Below, one piece after another: positions 1 through 8,571 of a stretch of 63,151 nucleotides of DNA (the first letter of the stretch is position 1; every line of letters starts with the position of its first letter). The stretch covers positions 1 to 63,151 of the forward strand of contig NZ_QEOO01000029.1 of the NCBI RefSeq assembly GCF_003121585.1, written 5' to 3'. A program made the translations under genes and the position numbers. The notes under the pieces are model-generated. The model searched no databases. It was not told where the DNA came from and saw nothing but the letters and a program-made list of their open reading frames with translations. The stretch comes from Nocardioides speluncae. GTDB lineage: Bacteria; Actinomycetota; Actinomycetes; Propionibacteriales; Nocardioidaceae.

Positions 1-48
1 CCGCCAGCACCAGCCACCCAGATCCACCCACGATCAACCTCCACGCCC

Positions 49-237
49 TCAGACCGAGAGCCGCATGACAGACCGATCTACGCTACGTGGCATTGCCTCT
101 AGCCGAGACAGCGCGAGCAGGGCGTCGGCCTTCTCGTCGGTCCGCATGAAAGCGGGCTCAACCTCGACAACTTCACTCAATGCGGCCTCAATAGCGGCAG
201 CACACGCAAGCACCGGATGTGGTGAATTAACGAGCAT
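49..237 (-). pseudogene. DUF222/HNH endonuclease N-terminal remnant
   Basis: A 62-codon reading frame starts at ATG 237 with a GGGAGG ribosome-binding site about 9 nt upstream. Its first 47 residues resemble the N-terminus of actinobacterial DUF222 (13E12-type) HNH proteins: HPVLACA near residue 7, then EVEPAFMRTDEKADALLALS. After about residue 48 the similarity stops and the frame soon ends, whereas full DUF222-HNH proteins run to several hundred residues. I read it as a decayed, truncated copy. The family is often repeated and mobile in actinobacterial genomes. Local base composition is less GC-rich than the neighbouring operon, in keeping with acquired DNA. Confidence 0.45.
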
Positions 238-467
238 TCCTCCGGCACCTCCCCCGAAGCGTACCGATCAATTGGACAACTCCATCGTACATATGTTCGG
301 GCGATAGTCAAAGGTTTGGAAACCGCAACCACAGACCGTTGACCCGAACAAACCGTAAGCCGAAAAGCAGCCGAACCAAGTACCGCAACCAACCGCCAAC
401 GGTAACCACGTAACTCTGTAGTTGAGCCCCCAGCCCGAAACGGCCCTGCCAGATCGCCAGCATGGGT

Positions 468-1736
468 CTAATCAGCAGCCTGGGCGTGGATCGCGTCGCG
501 GAGGGCGGCCCGGGGGGACTCGATGGCGGTGACGGCGACCGGGTCGCGGCCGCGGGCGCCGAGCGCCCAGATCAGGTTCACCAGCAGCCGCCGCTTGGAG
601 CAGGGCAGGCGGGAGCCGTGGTAGAGCCGGTGCACCAGCCAGGCGGGCAGCCCTCGCAGCGGTACGCCGTAGAGCTCGGCCACGCCCTTACGCAGCCCGA
701 GTGAGGCGACTGCACCCGCGTCCTTGTGCCGGTACGGCGCCGGCCGGCCGGTCAGGTTCCGGCTGAGCCGTGCGGCCTGCCGGACGGCGTGCTGTGCGGT
801 GGGTGGGCACAGGCCGCCGCCGACCAGGTCCGGGACCGCGGCGCAGTCCCCTAGCGCCCACACCCCGTCGCCGACCCGGAGGAACTCGTCGGTGACCACC
901 CGGCCGGCCGGGTCGCAGGGCAGACCCAGACTGCGCAGCGCCGGGTTGGCGACCACCCCGGCGGTCCACACCACGGTGTCGGTCGCGATCACCGTCCCGT
1001 CGCTGAGTACGGCGCGGCCCTCGGTCAGCTCGGTCAGCGAGGTCGCGGTGCGGATCTCGACCCCACGCTCCCGGAGCTGCGCAGCCGCATACCGGGCCAG
1101 CCGGTCCGGCAGCTGGCCGAGGATCCGCGGCCCGGCCTCCACCATCACCCACCGCGCGTCGGCGACCGACAGGCCGTCGTACCGGGGGAGCACCCGCCGG
1201 ACCATGTCCTCCAGCTCGGCCAGCGCCTCGACGCCGGCGTACCCGCCGCCGACGAAGACGAAGGTCAGGGCGCGTGCGCGAGCGTCCGGGTCGGCCGTGG
1301 TCGCGGCCAGCTCGAGGCGGCCGAGGATCCGGTTGCCGAGGTGCAGCGCCTCCTCGACTGTGCGGAAGCCGACGGCGTGCTCGGCCAGCCCCGGCACCGG
1401 AAAGGCGCGAGTGACCGAGCCGAGCGCGAGCACGAGGTCGTCGTACTCGAGCCGCTGCACGGTGCCGTCGGGCGCGGCGACGTCGGCGACCCGAGCCGAG
1501 CGGTCGACGGCGACCAGCGACCCGGTGAGCACCCGAGCGCCGGGTAGCGCCGAGCGGAGCGGTACGACGACATGGCCAGCGTGCACGGTTGCGGCCGCGG
1601 TCTCGGGCAGCAGCGGCTGGTAGGTCATGTAGCCGTGCGGGTTCACCACGGTGACCTCGCAGCCGCGCTTGAGCAGCAGCCGCGCCGCGGCCAGGCCGGC
1701 GTACCCGCCGCCGGCCACCACCACTCGGCGGCTCAC
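468..1736 (-). CDS. Type II NADH dehydrogenase-like FAD oxidoreductase
   Basis: A 422-residue flavoprotein of the NDH-2/Ndh family, which passes electrons from NADH to membrane quinone without pumping protons. An N-terminal FAD Rossmann motif (VVVAGGGYAGLAAA) lies at the start, a second GGGYAG motif binds NAD(P)H near residue 155, and a C-terminal ALGDCA motif contacts FAD. No obvious membrane helix is seen, so attachment would be peripheral. The GTG start at 1736 overlaps the stop of the aldehyde dehydrogenase (GTGA), so it is the last gene of the gab operon. A role in reoxidising NADH from GABA and glutamate breakdown is inferred from this position. Confidence 0.85.
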   Translation of the reverse strand: MSRRVVVAGGGYAGLAAARLLLKRGCEVTVVNPHGYMTYQPLLPETAAATVHAGHVVVPLRSALPGARVLTGSLVAVDRSARVADVAAPDGTVQRLEYDDLVLALGSVTRAFPVPGLAEHAVGFRTVEEALHLGNRILGRLELAATTADPDARARALTFVFVGGGYAGVEALAELEDMVRRVLPRYDGLSVADARWVMVEAGPRILGQLPDRLARYAAAQLRERGVEIRTATSLTELTEGRAVLSDGTVIATDTVVWTAGVVANPALRSLGLPCDPAGRVVTDEFLRVGDGVWALGDCAAVPDLVGGGLCPPTAQHAVRQAARLSRNLTGRPAPYRHKDAGAVASLGLRKGVAELYGVPLRGLPAWLVHRLYHGSRLPCSKRRLLVNLIWALGARGRDPVAVTAIESPRAALRDAIHAQAAD

Positions 1737-3109
1737 GGCCAGTCCAGGCTGAAGTACTGGGTCTCCTGGTACTCGCGGATGCCCGCGCGGGCGCCTTCCC
1801 GGCCGATGCCGCTCTGCTTCACACCCCCGAACGGAGTCGACGGGTCCGACACCACGCCGCGGTTCACCCCGACCATGCCGGCCTCCAGCCCCTCGGCGAT
1901 CCGCAGCGCGTCCTGCAGGCGCCCGGCGTACACGTAGGCGGCCAGGCCGTGCTCGCTGTCGTTGGCCTGGGCGAGCATCTCGTCCCGGTCGGTCCAGGTG
2001 ATCACCGAGACGACCGGGCCGAAGACCTCCTCGCGGGCGATCCGCATCTCCGGCAGTACGCCGGTCAGCAGCGTCGCCGGGTAGCGCCAGCCGTCGGGCC
2101 CCGCCAGGCCCTGATGCCGTACGACGGCGCCCGCGGCCACCGCCTCGTCCACCAGGGCGGTGACCTTGGCGACCGCGTCGGCGCTGATCAGCGGCGCGAT
2201 GTCGAGCGCCTCGACCTCGGCGCCGAACCTGGCCACGAACTCGTCGACGACGTCGGCGTGCACGAAGAACCGGTTGGCGGCGGTGCAGGCCTGGCCTGCG
2301 TTGCGGAACTTCGCGATCATCGCGCCGGCCAGCGCCGCGTCCAGGTCGGCGTCGGCGGTGATCACGAACGGCGCGTTGCCGCCGAGCTCCATGCTGCTGT
2401 TGAGCACCCGGTCGGCCGCCTGCTTGAGCAGCACCCGGCCGACCCCGGTCGAGCCGGTGAACGAGAGCTTGCGGACCCGGTCGTCGGCCAGCCAGGTGCT
2501 GACCACCTCGGCCGGCGTGGTGGTCGGCACGACCGTGACCACGCCATCGGGCACGCCTGCCTGGGTGAGCAGCGAGGCGATCGCCAGCGCGGTGAGAGGC
2601 GTCTCCGCGGCCGGCTTGAGGACCACCGTGCAGCCGGCCGCCAGGGCCGGGGCGATCTTCCGAGTGGCCATCGCGGCCGGGAAGTTCCACGGCGTCACGA
2701 GGGCCGCCACTCCGACAGGGCGGTGGGTGACGACCGTGCGGGTGCCGCCGGCGGGGGAGACGCCGTACTCGCCCTCGGTGCGGACGGCCTCCTCGGAGAA
2801 CCAGCGGAAGAACTCCGCGGCGTACCCGACCTCGGCCCGGGCGTCGGCGTCGGACTTGCCGTTCTCGGACGTGATCAGTGCGGCGAGCCGGTCGGTGTCG
2901 TCGACAATCAGCTCGTAGGCGCGGCGCAGCACCTCGGCGCGGACCCGCGGCGCCGTCGCGGACCAGGCCGGGAAGGCCCCGGCCGCGGCGTCCACTGCGC
3001 TGGTGGCGTCGGCGGCGGTGCCGTCCGGCACCGATGCGATCGGCTCGGTGGTGGCGGGGTTGCGGACCTCGAACCGACGGGTGGCGGTGCTGGTGGTGGT
3101 GACAGTCAC
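1733..3109 (-). CDS. gabD: Succinate-semialdehyde dehydrogenase
   Basis: A 458-residue NAD(P)+-dependent aldehyde dehydrogenase. Visible landmarks are the TPWNFP cofactor loop, FTGSTGVG, the general-base Glu in MELGGNAP and the catalytic Cys in NAGQACTAANRF. It would oxidise succinate semialdehyde, the product of GabT, to succinate for the TCA cycle. The length matches the family (450-490). The GTG start overlaps the stop of the glutamate dehydrogenase gene by 4 nt, and its own stop overlaps the NDH-2 start, so translation is probably coupled throughout. The substrate is assigned from family resemblance plus linkage to gabT; another short-chain semialdehyde is possible. Confidence 0.85.
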   Translation of the reverse strand: MTVTTTSTATRRFEVRNPATTEPIASVPDGTAADATSAVDAAAGAFPAWSATAPRVRAEVLRRAYELIVDDTDRLAALITSENGKSDADARAEVGYAAEFFRWFSEEAVRTEGEYGVSPAGGTRTVVTHRPVGVAALVTPWNFPAAMATRKIAPALAAGCTVVLKPAAETPLTALAIASLLTQAGVPDGVVTVVPTTTPAEVVSTWLADDRVRKLSFTGSTGVGRVLLKQAADRVLNSSMELGGNAPFVITADADLDAALAGAMIAKFRNAGQACTAANRFFVHADVVDEFVARFGAEVEALDIAPLISADAVAKVTALVDEAVAAGAVVRHQGLAGPDGWRYPATLLTGVLPEMRIAREEVFGPVVSVITWTDRDEMLAQANDSEHGLAAYVYAGRLQDALRIAEGLEAGMVGVNRGVVSDPSTPFGGVKQSGIGREGARAGIREYQETQYFSLDWP

Positions 3110-4377
3110 GGGTACAGACCTCTCAGGAGATGGGCTTGGGCGACGCGCTCGACGGCAAGGCAGGTGGCGGCGGTGCGCAGGGGCAGGTCGAGCCGGGCGG
3201 CGTGCTCGCTGACCCGCTCCCAGGCCGACGTCATTCGGTCGGCGAGCTGCGCCTCGACCTCGGCGGCGGACCACCAGTAGGCCTGGTTGGCCTGGACCCA
3301 CTCGAAGTAGGACACGATCACGCCGCCGGCGTTGGCCAGGATGTCGGGTACGACGAGCCGCCCGGCGTCCTGCAGGATCACATCGGCCTCCGGGGTGGTC
3401 GGGCCGTTGGCACCCTCGACGATCACCTGCGCGCGGACCTCGGCGGCGTTGCCGGCGTGCAGCACGCCCTCGACCGCAGCGACGACCAGCAGGTCGACAT
3501 CCAGGGTGAGCAGGTCGTCGACCTGGTCCCCGCACGCGAAGCCGACCACCGAGCCGGTCGCGTCGACGTGCTCCTCAACCGCGGGGATGGGCAGGCCGGC
3601 GGACGCGGCGGTCGTGCCGTACTGGTCGGAGACCGCGGCCACGCGCACGCCCGCCTCGGCGAGGAACCGCGCGGCGTACCGGCCGACCTTGCCGAACCCC
3701 TGCACCGCCGCCGTCGCGCCGGCCGGGTCGATGCCACGGGAGCGCAGCGCGGCGAGTGCCACCTGGACGACGCCGCGCGAGGTCGCGGTGGCCCGGCCAC
3801 GGGAGCCGCCGAGGCTGACCGGCTTGCCCGTCGTCACGCCGAGCACGGTGTGCCCCTGCTGGGCGGAGTACGTGTCCATCAGCCAGGCCATGGTGTTCTC
3901 GTCGGTGCCGATGTCGGGTGCGGGGATGTCCCGCTCGGGTCCGATCAGCGGGCTGATCTCGCTGGTGTACCGACGCGTCACCCGCTCCAGCTCGGCCTGG
4001 GAGTACTGCCGTGGGTCGATCCGGATGCCGCCCTTGGCGCCGCCGTACGGCACGTCCAGCAGCGCGCACTTCCAGGTCATCCACATCGCCAGCGCGCGCA
4101 CCTCGTCGAGGTTCACGTCGGGGGAGTAACGCAGGCCGCCCTTGGCCGGGCCGCGGGTGAGGCTGTGCTGGACCCGGTGGCCGGTGAGCAGCTCGATCCG
4201 GCTGTCGTCGCGGCGCAGCGGGATGCTGACCGTGACCTCGCGGCGAGGAGCGGCGAGCATCGCGTGCAGGCCGTCGTCGTAGCCGAGGATCGTGGTCGCC
4301 TCGCGCAGCTGCGTTTGGGCGTCGTTCAGCGGCCCGCCGGCGACTTGCTGATCGGCGGGCTGAGTCATGGTGGTCAT
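3106..4377 (-). CDS. Glu/Leu/Phe/Val dehydrogenase (glutamate dehydrogenase)
   Basis: A 423-residue amino-acid dehydrogenase. The substrate-binding region contains GPAKGGLRY, and the catalytic lysine lies in the PYGGAKGG motif. A C-terminal Rossmann domain starts near VQGFGKVG. It would interconvert glutamate and 2-oxoglutarate with NAD(P). The ATG overlaps the gabT stop (TAATG), and the gene lies between gabT and gabD. This suggests it regenerates the 2-oxoglutarate that GabT consumes, or burns the glutamate GabT forms. Leucine or phenylalanine dehydrogenase activity cannot be excluded from motifs alone, but the operon favours glutamate. Confidence 0.85.
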   Translation of the reverse strand: MTTMTQPADQQVAGGPLNDAQTQLREATTILGYDDGLHAMLAAPRREVTVSIPLRRDDSRIELLTGHRVQHSLTRGPAKGGLRYSPDVNLDEVRALAMWMTWKCALLDVPYGGAKGGIRIDPRQYSQAELERVTRRYTSEISPLIGPERDIPAPDIGTDENTMAWLMDTYSAQQGHTVLGVTTGKPVSLGGSRGRATATSRGVVQVALAALRSRGIDPAGATAAVQGFGKVGRYAARFLAEAGVRVAAVSDQYGTTAASAGLPIPAVEEHVDATGSVVGFACGDQVDDLLTLDVDLLVVAAVEGVLHAGNAAEVRAQVIVEGANGPTTPEADVILQDAGRLVVPDILANAGGVIVSYFEWVQANQAYWWSAAEVEAQLADRMTSAWERVSEHAARLDLPLRTAATCLAVERVAQAHLLRGLYP

Positions 4378-5729
4378 TACGTGTCCTTGAAGATCTGCTC
4401 GAGGACGTCGAGGGCCTCGGTCAGCAGGTGGTCGGGGATGGAGAGCGGGGGCAGGAAGCGGAGCACGTTGCCGTACGTGCCGCAGGTGAGTACGACGAGC
4501 CCCTGCGCGTGGGCGGCGGCGGCCAGTGCCTTGGTCAGGTCGGCATCGGGCTCGGTGGACCCGGGCTTCACCAGCTCGACCGCCATCATCGCGCCGCGGC
4601 CGCGGACCTCGCCGATCCGCGGGTCGGCCGCCTGGATCGCGGTGAGCCGCTCGTGCATCAGCTTGCCGATGGCCCGGGCGCGCGCGACCAGCCCTTCGGA
4701 CTCGATCGTCTCGATCACGGCCAGCGCCGCCGCACACGCGATCGGGTTGCCGCCGTACGTGCCGCCGAGCCCGCCGACGTGCGGCGCGTCCATGATCTCC
4801 GCGCGCCCGGTCACCGCGGCCAGCGGCAGACCGCCCGCGATGCCCTTGGCGGTCACGATCAGGTCGGGCACGACGCCTTCGTGGTCGCAGGCGAACAGCT
4901 CGCCGGTGCGGGCGAAGCCGGTCTGGACCTCGTCGGCGATGAAGACCACGTCGTTGGCCCGACACCACTCCGCCAGCGCCGGCAGGAAGCCCTGGGCCGG
5001 GACGATGAACCCGCCCTCGCCCTGGATCGGCTCGATCACGACCGCGGCCAGGTTCTCGGCGCCGACCTGCTTCTCGATGACGTCGACCGCCCGGCGCGCG
5101 GCCTCGGCGCCGTCCACGCCGGAGTCGCGGAACGGGTAGGACAGCGGCGCCCGGTAGACCTCGGCCGCGAACGGCCCGAAGCCGTGCTTGTACGGCATGT
5201 TCTTCGCGGTCATCGCCATGGTCAGGTTGGTGCGCCCGTGGTATGCGTGGTCGAAGACGGCCACCGCCTGCCGCTTGGTGTGTGCGCGCGCGATCTTCAC
5301 CGCGTTCTCCACGGCCTCCGCGCCCGAGTTGAACAGCACGCTGCGCTTGTCGTGGCTGCCCGGCGTGATCCGGTTCAGGGCCTCGGCCACCTCCACGTAC
5401 CCGTCGTACGGCGTGATCATGAAGCAGGTGTGCGTGAACGCCGCCACCTGCTCGGCCACCGCCGACGACACCCGGGGAGCGCTGTTGCCGACGGTGGTGA
5501 CCGCGATGCCGGAGCCGAGGTCGATCAGCGAGTTGCCGTCCGCGTCGACGACCACGCCGCCGCCGGCGGCCACGACGTACACAGGCAGCATGGTGCCGAC
5601 GCCACGCGCGACCGCCGTGGTCTTGCGCTGCTGCAGCTCCTGGGAGATGGGTCCGGGGATTGCGGTGACGAGGCGGCGCTCCTGGGGGAGCTGCGGGCCG
5701 CCGGTGGGGTTCTCGCTCATGATGCTCAC
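4377..5729 (-). CDS. gabT: 4-aminobutyrate-2-oxoglutarate transaminase
   Basis: A 450-residue class III PLP aminotransferase. The PLP lysine lies in VTAKGIAGGLPL, the phosphate-binding FNSGAEAVENAVK and the VFIADEVQTGFARTG signature are intact, and the N-terminal RKTTAVARGVG matches actinobacterial GabT. It transfers the amino group of GABA to 2-oxoglutarate, giving succinate semialdehyde and glutamate. The frame opens with GTG at 5729; an ATG at 5720 is an equally plausible start and neither has a strong ribosome-binding site. It is the first gene of the gabT-gdh-gabD-ndh operon and is divergent from a PucR-family regulator. Confidence 0.92.
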   Translation of the reverse strand: MSIMSENPTGGPQLPQERRLVTAIPGPISQELQQRKTTAVARGVGTMLPVYVVAAGGGVVVDADGNSLIDLGSGIAVTTVGNSAPRVSSAVAEQVAAFTHTCFMITPYDGYVEVAEALNRITPGSHDKRSVLFNSGAEAVENAVKIARAHTKRQAVAVFDHAYHGRTNLTMAMTAKNMPYKHGFGPFAAEVYRAPLSYPFRDSGVDGAEAARRAVDVIEKQVGAENLAAVVIEPIQGEGGFIVPAQGFLPALAEWCRANDVVFIADEVQTGFARTGELFACDHEGVVPDLIVTAKGIAGGLPLAAVTGRAEIMDAPHVGGLGGTYGGNPIACAAALAVIETIESEGLVARARAIGKLMHERLTAIQAADPRIGEVRGRGAMMAVELVKPGSTEPDADLTKALAAAAHAQGLVVLTCGTYGNVLRFLPPLSIPDHLLTEALDVLEQIFKDT

Positions 5730-5766
5730 GCTAGGGATCCGAGCTCGGCGAGGCGATGGTCAAGAC

Positions 5767-5792
5767 GCACAACCTTGGCGGCACAGTTGTGC
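5767..5792. promoter_or_regulatory. Inverted repeat between gabT and PucR regulator
   Basis: The repeat is GCACAAC, 12 nt, GTTGTGC, with perfect 7-bp arms. It lies in the 74-bp gap between divergent gabT and the PucR-type regulator, 11 nt before the regulator start codon. It is a candidate binding site for that regulator controlling both directions. Confidence 0.5.
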
Positions 5793-5803
5793 AACCATGA
5801 CAC

Positions 5804-7285
5804 ATGGTCGACGTCGCACTCCTGTTGGAGCAGCCGGAGCTCGTGCTCCGCGCCGTACACCTGCCCCGCCCGGACGCCGAGATCCGGTGGGTGGCCACCA
5901 GCGAGCTCGAGGACCCGACCCGGTTCCTTGAAGGCGGTGAGCTGCTGCTGACCACCGGCCTCGCCACCAAGGGCTGGCGCGGTCAGTGGGACGAGTACGT
6001 CGCGCGGCTGGCCCGGGTCGGCGTCAGCTCGCTGGCGCTCGGCGTCGGGCTCACCCACGCCCGGGTGCCGGCGACGCTGCTCACCGCCTGCGAGAAGCAC
6101 GGGCTGAACCTGCTCGAGGTCCCGCGCGAGACCGCGTTCGTGACGGTCAGCAGGGCCACCGCCGGGCTCATCGACGAACGGGATGAGGGCGAGGCGCGGC
6201 TGGCGCTGGAGACCCAGCGGCAGCTGACGTCCGCAGCGGTCCGCAACGACGGCCAACGGGCCGTCGTGGGCCGGCTGGCGCAGCTTCTCGACGGCTGCGC
6301 GTTCCTGCTGACCGCCGACGGCCGGCTCGCGGCCGGGCCGACCGGTCCGCGGCCTGAGCTCGCCGACGTCGACGCGGCGCTCGCCGAGCTGGCGAAGATC
6401 CGCGCCGAGGGGCTCCGGGCCGCCTCCAGCGCAAGTGACGAGCACCGCACCAGCCTGCTGCTCCCGGTCGGGCTCCGCGGCCGGCCGGCGTACTACCTAG
6501 CGGTGGCGGTGCCCGGCCGGGTCACCGACGTACGCCGCAACGCGGTCACCACGGCCGTCGCCCTCCTCGGGCTGGCGGCCGAGCAGGAGCGCGGCCGGCT
6601 GGACACCCAGCGCCGGCTCTGGCAGAAGATGTACGAGCTGCTCGTCCGGGGCCAGGTCGAGGCGGTCCACGTCGTCGGCGAGGCCGCCGAGCTGCCCGCG
6701 CTGCCGGCGCAGGTGCGGGTTGTCCGGGCGGCTGGAGGTGCCGATGTACTCGATGACGCGCTGGGCGAGCTGGAGCGCCGGCGGGTGCTGGCCACGGTGC
6801 ACGACGGCGTACTCAGGCTGGTCGCGGCACCGGCCAGGGCCACGCGCGCGGCCGAGCGGCTGAGCGTGCGCGGGCTGACTGTCGGGCTGGGCGAGATCGC
6901 CGAGCTCGCCGCCGCGGCCACCTCCGACACCACGGCCAGGCTGGCGCTCGAGCGCGCCACCGTGACGACCGGGGTTGTCCGCTGGGACAGCGTGGTGCGC
7001 GAGGGCGCGGTCGGTCTCTTGGCCGCCGACGTGGCGGCGTCGTTCTCAGCGTCCTTCTTCGGCGGCCTCGACGACGAGCAGACCGCGACCCTCGGCTCCT
7101 TCCTCAAGCATCACGGCTCCCGGCTCAAGGTCGCCGAGGAGCTCGGCCTGCACCGCAACACCGTCCGCAACCGGGTCGCGCAGATCGAGCTGGCGATCGG
7201 CCGCTCGCTCGACGACCCCGACACCCGCGCGGCGGCCTGGCTGGCCTGGCAGGCCCGGGACCTACCTGGGTCGCGTCACGGGTAG
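5804..7285 (+). CDS. PucR-family transcriptional regulator (GabR-like)
   Basis: A 493-residue regulator with an N-terminal PucR ligand-sensing domain (RWVATSELEDPTRFLEGGEL) and a C-terminal helix-turn-helix, FLKHHGSRLKVAEELGLHRN followed by TVRNRVAQIE. In Corynebacterium glutamicum a PucR-type protein, GabR, activates the gab genes; here the gene is divergent from gabT, so the same role is inferred. The ATG at 5804 lies just after a 26-bp inverted repeat. Its last 10 bp overlap the 3' end of the convergent oxygenase gene. The effector is not visible from sequence. Confidence 0.8.
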   Translation: MVDVALLLEQPELVLRAVHLPRPDAEIRWVATSELEDPTRFLEGGELLLTTGLATKGWRGQWDEYVARLARVGVSSLALGVGLTHARVPATLLTACEKHGLNLLEVPRETAFVTVSRATAGLIDERDEGEARLALETQRQLTSAAVRNDGQRAVVGRLAQLLDGCAFLLTADGRLAAGPTGPRPELADVDAALAELAKIRAEGLRAASSASDEHRTSLLLPVGLRGRPAYYLAVAVPGRVTDVRRNAVTTAVALLGLAAEQERGRLDTQRRLWQKMYELLVRGQVEAVHVVGEAAELPALPAQVRVVRAAGGADVLDDALGELERRRVLATVHDGVLRLVAAPARATRAAERLSVRGLTVGLGEIAELAAAATSDTTARLALERATVTTGVVRWDSVVREGAVGLLAADVAASFSASFFGGLDDEQTATLGSFLKHHGSRLKVAEELGLHRNTVRNRVAQIELAIGRSLDDPDTRAAAWLAWQARDLPGSRHG

Positions 7286-8490
7286 TGCGGGTTGTTGCCG
7301 GTCGGCATGGTGATGTTGATCCGCTGCCCTTCCCCGAGGAAGAACAGGACCGCCCGCCTGAGGCACTCGTCGAAGGTCCAGTAGCCCGCCGGCGGGAACG
7401 GCAGGGCCATGGACGCCTCCCGGAACGCGATGAACGCCGGCCAGCCGACGGCGACGAAACCGTCGGTCAGCGGCTCGCGGGGGATCTCCAGCCAGTCGGT
7501 GATCTGGTTGCCCAGGCAGTACCGGGTGAACGAGTGCAGCATCGGCTTGCTGACGCCCAGGTCGTACTCGGCGGCCAGGTTGAGCAGGATCTCGGCGAGG
7601 CGCACGCCCTCCGTGGTCGGCGCCAGGATCGGGTCGAGCACCTGGCGGGACTGCTCGTTGGCCGCGCTCCAGGTGGCCGGGATGTACTCGTCCTTGACGC
7701 CGAGCATGTGGGCGGTGAGCTGCCACAGGTGGAGGAAGGCCGCGGAGTCCGCGGCCGCGACCGAGACGTCCCAGGCCGCCAGCTTGTTGCTGGTAAACGT
7801 CGCCAGGCTGTGCCAGGTCACCATGATGTCGGCCTGGCTGATCGGCTTGGTCTCGTCCGCGGCGTCGTTCCAGTGCCGAGACCTCGGCAGCAGGTAGCGG
7901 ACGGCGGCATGGGTCAGCCGGGTCTTCACGCAGGTCACGACCATCTGGCCACCGGCGCCGAAGGCGCCTCGTTCGCCGAGGTCGTAGCCCAGCTTCGCGG
8001 TCTTGGCGATGCGGTCCTTCATGTCCGCGCCGCCCGCGGAGTAGTAGACCGCCCGCGCCTCCCGCGGGATCACGCAGCTCATCATCCCGCTGCCGAACCC
8101 GTAGAGGAGGCCGATGTAGAGGCCGCGTCGCTGGTAGAGGTCGAAGGCCCGGCCGAGCTTGGCCTGGTCGGTCCACGACGGGAGCCGCCTGGCCTGGTCG
8201 AGGAAGGCGTGGAGGTCGGCCGGGGGGCCGGCCGGCAGCGGCTGGTCGTTGTGGGTCCAGTCGGCCAGCAGCCTGTTGACCAGGTCGACCTCGCCGCGCT
8301 CGAAGAGCTGCGCGACGACCGAGTCGGCCTCGTCGTCCCACACCTGGCGCGGGTCCGTCCCTAATCCGCTGCCGGCGACCGACCCGCTGGCCGCCCAGGT
8401 CCATGCCTCGGCCGGCGCCACGATCCCGAGCGCTCCCACGGCTCCGAGCGTGCCGCCGATGATCAGTCCACGCCTGCTGAGCTCCGCCAT
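7276..8490 (-). CDS. Lcp-like haem oxygenase (latex clearing protein / MpaB family, DUF2236)
   Basis: A 404-residue exported protein. The N-terminus LSRRGLIIGG followed by a hydrophobic stretch to APAEAW is a twin-arginine signal, so it acts outside the membrane. The rest matches the rubber-oxygenase/MpaB family (DUF2236), with KTRLTHAAVRYLLPR and QADIMVTWHSLATF resembling the Arg/Thr and haem-ligand His regions of latex clearing proteins. Such enzymes cleave poly(cis-1,4-isoprene) oxidatively. The length equals that of Lcp from Streptomyces (about 400). A divergent TetR gene with a large palindrome mirrors the lcp/lcpR layout. Polyisoprene as substrate is inferred; many homologues are uncharacterised. 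Confidence 0.75.
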   Translation of the reverse strand: MAELSRRGLIIGGTLGAVGALGIVAPAEAWTWAASGSVAGSGLGTDPRQVWDDEADSVVAQLFERGEVDLVNRLLADWTHNDQPLPAGPPADLHAFLDQARRLPSWTDQAKLGRAFDLYQRRGLYIGLLYGFGSGMMSCVIPREARAVYYSAGGADMKDRIAKTAKLGYDLGERGAFGAGGQMVVTCVKTRLTHAAVRYLLPRSRHWNDAADETKPISQADIMVTWHSLATFTSNKLAAWDVSVAAADSAAFLHLWQLTAHMLGVKDEYIPATWSAANEQSRQVLDPILAPTTEGVRLAEILLNLAAEYDLGVSKPMLHSFTRYCLGNQITDWLEIPREPLTDGFVAVGWPAFIAFREASMALPFPPAGYWTFDECLRRAVLFFLGEGQRINITMPTGNNPHYP

Positions 8491-8521
8491 GTCGAGCCTC
8501 CCGGGAGTTGGCCGGTCACAC

Positions 8522-8556
8522 TGATACGCTGATACTCAATCAGTATCACCGTATCA
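8522..8556. promoter_or_regulatory. 35-bp nested palindrome, TetR operator candidate
   Basis: Two concentric inverted repeats share the centre at 8539: inner TGATACT/AGTATCA and outer TGATAC/GTATCA. The site fills the gap between the divergent oxygenase and TetR genes. The duplicated half-sites suggest binding of two regulator dimers. Confidence 0.7.
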
Positions 8557-8571
8557 CGAGGACGTGGATCT

